Assembly (NCBI GenBank): GCA_001593875.1
Contig: LUCA01000006.1
Location: forward strand, 1 to 15,935
Origin: Candidatus Bathyarchaeota archaeon B23
GTDB lineage: Archaea > Thermoproteota > Bathyarchaeia > TCS64 > B23
DNA length: 15,935 nt
Reading direction: 5' to 3'
The notes under the pieces are model-generated. The model had not been told where the DNA came from, ran no database searches, and was given only the letters and a program-made list of their open reading frames with translations. How positions within the stretch are numbered: position 1 is the stretch's first letter; every line of letters starts with the position of its first letter. Positions 12,876-15,935 of the stretch are shown here, piece after piece. Position numbers and translations under genes: made by a program.

Positions 12876-13292
12876 ATGGATCGCTGCGAATACTGTGGGG
12901 CGGAGCTGCCGCCGGACGCCTCCTTCTGCGTCAGATGCGGCGCCCCGAGGGAGTCGATGGAGGGCTTCATCGTCGTCACGACGCCCATCGTCCCGGGATA
13001 CCGCATCAGGAGGGTTCTAGGCGTCGTCACCGGCATGACCTCCAGGACGAGGGGGATGCTGGGCAAACTCGTCGGAGGCCTCCAATCCCTCCTCGGCGGA
13101 GAGGTCCACGCCTTCACCCTGGAGATCGAGAAGGCGAGGAGGGAGGCCATCGGGAGGATGATCGCCGAGGCCAAGGCCAGGGGCGCCAACGCCGTCGTCG
13201 GCCTAGACCTGGAGACCTCAGACCTCCTCAGAGATGTCATCGTCGTCTCGGCGACGGGGACGGCCGTCGTCCTAGAACCCGAATCGGCCTAG
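12876..13292 (+). CDS. Zinc-ribbon YbjQ-domain protein
   Basis: A 138-residue protein joining two modules. Residues 1-24 form a short zinc ribbon (C4, C7, C18, C21). Residues 30-135 form a YbjQ/DUF74 domain with its hallmark pieces: IVVTTPIVPGYRI near the start, LGVVTG (48-53), KARREAIGRMIAEAKARGANAVVGLDL (from 86) and a closing VSATGTAVVLE strand. YbjQ domains form pentamers and are often called heavy-metal-binding, but their function is not settled. The ATG is set by the TATA box and by the first zinc-ribbon cysteine lying at residue 4; upstream in-frame sequence is a shadow of the phosphoesterase gene. Its TAG stop shares the palindrome CTAG (13289-13292) with the stop of the opposing radical SAM gene. 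Confidence 0.88.
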   Translation: MDRCEYCGAELPPDASFCVRCGAPRESMEGFIVVTTPIVPGYRIRRVLGVVTGMTSRTRGMLGKLVGGLQSLLGGEVHAFTLEIEKARREAIGRMIAEAKARGANAVVGLDLETSDLLRDVIVVSATGTAVVLEPESA

Positions 13293-14227
13293 AGGAGCCC
13301 CCAGAGGCGGGGGTCTGTCAGACCCTCGTAGCAGAGGTGGCAGCGGTTCACGTAGCCAAGGGGGCTGACCTCGAAGCCGATCTCCTCGGCGACGCCCAGG
13401 GGCCCCACCTCCCTCAGCAACCTGAAGAGCTCCACCTCCGCAGCCTCCCCCAACAGCTCCCCCAACCCCCTATCGGCGAGGGAGCCCAAGGCGGCCGCCG
13501 GGGCCAGGCTTCCCGCTGAGCAGCAGGGGAGGAGCCTCCCCTCGGGGGAGATGGAGACATCCCTCAGGACGACCTGGCAGGGGCCCTCGATGGGCCCACT
13601 CCCCAGGGGCCACTCCTCACGGGGTATCTCGGCTCCCCGGCCTATGGGTATGAAGCCCGACTCCACGGCGATGGCGTGGAGAGCCCTCCCCCTAGGCCTG
13701 GGGCCCAGCACCCTTATCCCCTCGTCGCCCAGCCTCCTGATGATCTCGTCAAGCCTCAAACTGCTGGAACGACCATAGACCGACTGGATGACGATCCGCA
13801 GCCCCAGCCCCTTGGCAGCTTCATAGCAGCTCCTCACCCTCTCGAAGGGGATGAGCCGCTGATGGAAGTCGTCGACGCTGATGTTGATGACCTCTAAACC
13901 CGCCTCTAGGAGCTCCCGAAGCCTCCCCTCAGCCATCTCCGTGGACGTGGCCCAATAGCAGTTGGTCACACACTCGGTCTTAAGGCCCAGCCCGGAGGCG
14001 TGGCGGATGACCCCCAGCATCTCATCGTAGAGGAGGAAGGGCTCGCCTCCCGTGAGGCTGACCCACTCCATGGAGGGGAGCTCAGCCGCCTCCTCCACGT
14101 ACCTCAAAGCCTCCTCCAGCCTCATCGACGCCCCCCTATCCGGCCTGGAGCTGAGCCAGCAGTGGGCGCAGGCCACATTACAGCGCTCCGTCAGGATGAG
14201 GCCGACCCTAAAGGTCTCGAAGGTCAT
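13289..14227 (-). CDS. Radical SAM protein with SPASM-like C-terminal cysteines
   Basis: A 312-residue radical SAM enzyme. CNVACAHC (C16, C20, C23) holds the [4Fe-4S] cluster that cleaves S-adenosylmethionine, and SLTGGEP (57-63) contacts SAM. The segment NISVDDFHQRLIPFERV (115-131) is shared with many peptide-modifying or uncharacterised radical SAM proteins. Five further cysteines (C217, C235, C236, C296, C299) lie in a C-terminal region resembling a SPASM or twitch auxiliary-cluster domain, as in enzymes acting on peptides. The substrate is not evident. It starts at ATG 14227, preceded by GGAGAG and only 17 bases after the M28 peptidase stop, so the two are one operon. Its stop overlaps that of the YbjQ gene by four bases. 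No precursor-peptide-like small gene is visible inside the window. Confidence 0.88.
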   Translation of the reverse strand: MTFETFRVGLILTERCNVACAHCWLSSRPDRGASMRLEEALRYVEEAAELPSMEWVSLTGGEPFLLYDEMLGVIRHASGLGLKTECVTNCYWATSTEMAEGRLRELLEAGLEVINISVDDFHQRLIPFERVRSCYEAAKGLGLRIVIQSVYGRSSSLRLDEIIRRLGDEGIRVLGPRPRGRALHAIAVESGFIPIGRGAEIPREEWPLGSGPIEGPCQVVLRDVSISPEGRLLPCCSAGSLAPAAALGSLADRGLGELLGEAAEVELFRLLREVGPLGVAEEIGFEVSPLGYVNRCHLCYEGLTDPRLWGLL

Positions 14228-14244
14228 CTCTCCAGAAAGAGGGG

Positions 14245-15935
14245 TTAGAGGAGGCCGAGTCTCTCCAAGGTCTCCCTGATCAGGTTGTTAGCCTGGTAGA
14301 AGCCGTCTTCGACGTAGTTTCTCTGCCTCATCAGCTTCGTCCTCAATAGATAGAACTCCTCGGAGTAGGGGAGGGTCATCTCCGCCAGCTTCACGACATC
14401 GTGTATCCTCTGGAAGGGGACTCTGCCGAAGTACTCCATGGACATCTGCCCCGTCTTCTCGGCGTTGGAGTGGGCCACGGGGTTGATGTGCCTCGAGACC
14501 CAGAGGAGGCAGCGGTTTAGGAGCTCCACCTCCATCTGGGGGAGTCCCCTCTCCACCAGCTTCTTGGCTGTCTCCTCCAGCCTCCCGGTCAGCTCCCTGA
14601 ACTCCTCCGCCCGCCTTATGACGGGGTCGATGTGGAAGTAGGGCCTCACCTTCTCGGCCTTCCGCTGTATCTCCTCGAGGACCCTCACCATCTCCTCGGC
14701 GTAGGGGGCGAAGTTCAACGGGAGTATGGGGCAGTTGGTCATCCTCCAGATGAAGTTGAGGTTGACCTTCACATCCATCGCCAGGATGTCGACGTCGCCG
14801 TGCTCCATCGTCGCATAGGGGGTGTGCCACCACCATCCTCCCCCCGAGTAGTTGACGAAGGGGTCGTAGAGGTCCTTGGGCCTGGCGGAGACGACGATGG
14901 TCTGCGGAAGCCCCGTCCCCCAGAAGCTGCTGTCCCCCGCCCTCGTCGGCCATCGACGCTCCTCAACCTCGACGCCCTTCACCGCCCTGATGCTCTCCTT
15001 CGCCACCTCCTCCAACTCCCCTACGCCCACAGCCCTGTAGGTGGTGGCCCCCTCAGCCCCGGGGGAGTCGACGTTCAAACACCCAACACATCGATACCGG
15101 AGGTCGAACCAGAAGGCGTCGTTATACCACGTCGAGCCGGCGTAGCGGCCGATCTCGTGGCCGGTCCAGAAGGCGAAGCGGACGCTCCGCCGTAGATGTC
15201 CCTTATACCGGTTGAGTATCCGAGCCATCTCCAGCATGGCCGTCACCCCTGAGGCGTTGTCCGTCACCCCTGGGGAGAAGGGCGGCGTATCGACGTGGCC
15301 GTGAACCAATAGGAATCGCTCCGGGTCTTCGCCCCTGATCTCAGCCGTCAATAGCGGCAGCCTCCTCCACCCCGTCTCGACGATGGAGACTATGTGAACC
15401 CTCATCCCGCCGCCCTTCGCCATCGCCTTAAGGAGCTCCCCATCCTTGTTAGAGACGTGGACTATCGCCGGTATGGTCTGAATCTCCCCGACGTTCTCCG
15501 GCGTCGGGTTGCCGGAGACGGAGAAGTCAGCCCTCTGGTGGCAGACCGTCGGCATATAGCTGTCCTGCTCGACGACGATGAGGCCCTTAACCCCCATCCG
15601 CTGGAGCCTCAGCAGCAGCCCATCCCTAAGCCCCATCCACTCGCCGGCCACCCTCTGCTCCGCCAAGACAATCTTGTCTCGACACTCAACCCTCCCGATC
15701 TCCTCCGGTGAGAGGTAGACCACCTCCCCCTCGACGCCCTCTGGGCCCGTGGAGCCCACCTGCCTGTAGGGGGTACACTGAACCTCGATCTCCCTCGGCG
15801 ACAGTACCCTCAACCTGGCGTATTTGGGTTCACTGATGTAGGCGTAAAACCAGTGGAGCTGAGGCTCAAGGCCATACTCCTCCAGCCGCCCCTTAATGAA
15901 CCCTATGGCCTCCCGCTCCTGGGGGCTCCCCGATG
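14245..15935 (-). CDS. M28-family metallopeptidase with PA-like insert (5' end off the window)
   Basis: The frame stays open to the right edge, so the true start lies outside. The 40 codons upstream of TTG 15813 encode a typical M28 N-terminus (SGSPQEREAIGFIKGRLEEYGLEP). Numbering from codon 15813, a PA-like domain (about 25-150) precedes the peptidase core. Zinc ligands are visible: HGHVD (H173, with D175), TDNASG (D185, bridging), E220, NVDSPG (D249) and WWWHTPY (H330). The general-base position before E220, normally Glu, is His219 in GHEIGRYAGSTWY. A long helical tail (about 360-522) follows. Family members remove amino acids from peptide ends or are carboxypeptidase-like. Whether this one is active is uncertain. 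It is the leading gene of an operon with the radical SAM gene. A signal peptide cannot be judged because the start is missing. Confidence 0.88.
   Translation of the reverse strand, partial: SGSPQEREAIGFIKGRLEEYGLEPQLHWFYAYISEPKYARLRVLSPREIEVQCTPYRQVGSTGPEGVEGEVVYLSPEEIGRVECRDKIVLAEQRVAGEWMGLRDGLLLRLQRMGVKGLIVVEQDSYMPTVCHQRADFSVSGNPTPENVGEIQTIPAIVHVSNKDGELLKAMAKGGGMRVHIVSIVETGWRRLPLLTAEIRGEDPERFLLVHGHVDTPPFSPGVTDNASGVTAMLEMARILNRYKGHLRRSVRFAFWTGHEIGRYAGSTWYNDAFWFDLRYRCVGCLNVDSPGAEGATTYRAVGVGELEEVAKESIRAVKGVEVEERRWPTRAGDSSFWGTGLPQTIVVSARPKDLYDPFVNYSGGGWWWHTPYATMEHGDVDILAMDVKVNLNFIWRMTNCPILPLNFAPYAEEMVRVLEEIQRKAEKVRPYFHIDPVIRRAEEFRELTGRLEETAKKLVERGLPQMEVELLNRCLLWVSRHINPVAHSNAEKTGQMSMEYFGRVPFQRIHDVVKLAEMTLPYSEEFYLLRTKLMRQRNYVEDGFYQANNLIRETLERLGLL

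Noticed and set aside
1..15935. Search for CRISPR arrays, insertion sequences, integrase sites, rRNA and tRNA genes
   Set aside because: I saw no regularly spaced repeats, no transposase motifs, no tRNA-like cloverleaf with CCA-proximal stems and no conserved rRNA segments; this is by eye, and a covariance-model scan would settle the RNA part.
13289..15935. Calling the radical SAM/M28 pair a ribosomally made modified-peptide cluster
   Set aside because: No precursor peptide, transporter or immunity gene is visible; kept only as a hypothesis in the findings.

Overview
This is a GC-rich archaeal chromosome segment. The archaeal assignment rests on the large subunit of the archaea-specific DNA polymerase D, a geranylgeranylglyceryl phosphate synthase (archaeal ether lipids), Alba chromatin protein, archaeal Elf1, Sec61-beta, a membrane DUF2070 protein, and TATA-box promoters about 25 bases ahead of many starts. 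PolD combined with a Sulfolobus-type single-OB SSB, Elf1 and Alba points to a PolD-bearing TACK lineage, such as Bathyarchaeia or a relative. That lineage guess is inference. I see no mobile element, CRISPR array, rRNA or tRNA. Gene density is very high, and the longest stretch without a gene is the first 112 bases.

Left part (1-8416, all rightward): a promoter region with a perfect palindrome, then nadE (NAD synthetase), elf1, an overlapping GGGP synthase gene, the PolD large subunit DP2, a single-OB SSB with an Arg/Gly-rich tail, a 58-residue Sec61-beta gene, a DUF2070 membrane protein and Alba. This is a housekeeping run covering cofactor synthesis, transcription elongation, lipid synthesis, replication, secretion and chromatin.

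Middle part (8428-11924, all leftward): a class III aminotransferase with its own promoter and a candidate operator palindrome; a four-OB-fold RPA-like protein translationally coupled to a 38-residue single-membrane-span microprotein; and a small SWIM zinc-finger protein. The SWIM gene shares a perfectly palindromic TATA box with a divergent calcineurin-like phosphoesterase of the COG1407 (PdeM-like) type at 12004-12843. RPA, SWIM and phosphoesterase together look like a small DNA-maintenance neighbourhood.

Right part (12876-15935): a zinc-ribbon plus YbjQ-domain protein converges on a leftward pair. The pair is a radical SAM protein with extra C-terminal cysteines and an M28-family metallopeptidase that runs off the right edge. 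The peptidase keeps its zinc ligands but has His where the family has its general-base Glu.

Many genes look leaderless (TATA box about 25 bases before the start), while alba and ssb carry Shine-Dalgarno sequences. No clear defence or mobile system is present. The best candidates for undescribed biology are the RPA-coupled microprotein, the SWIM/phosphoesterase divergent pair, the radical SAM/M28 pair and the DUF2070 protein.
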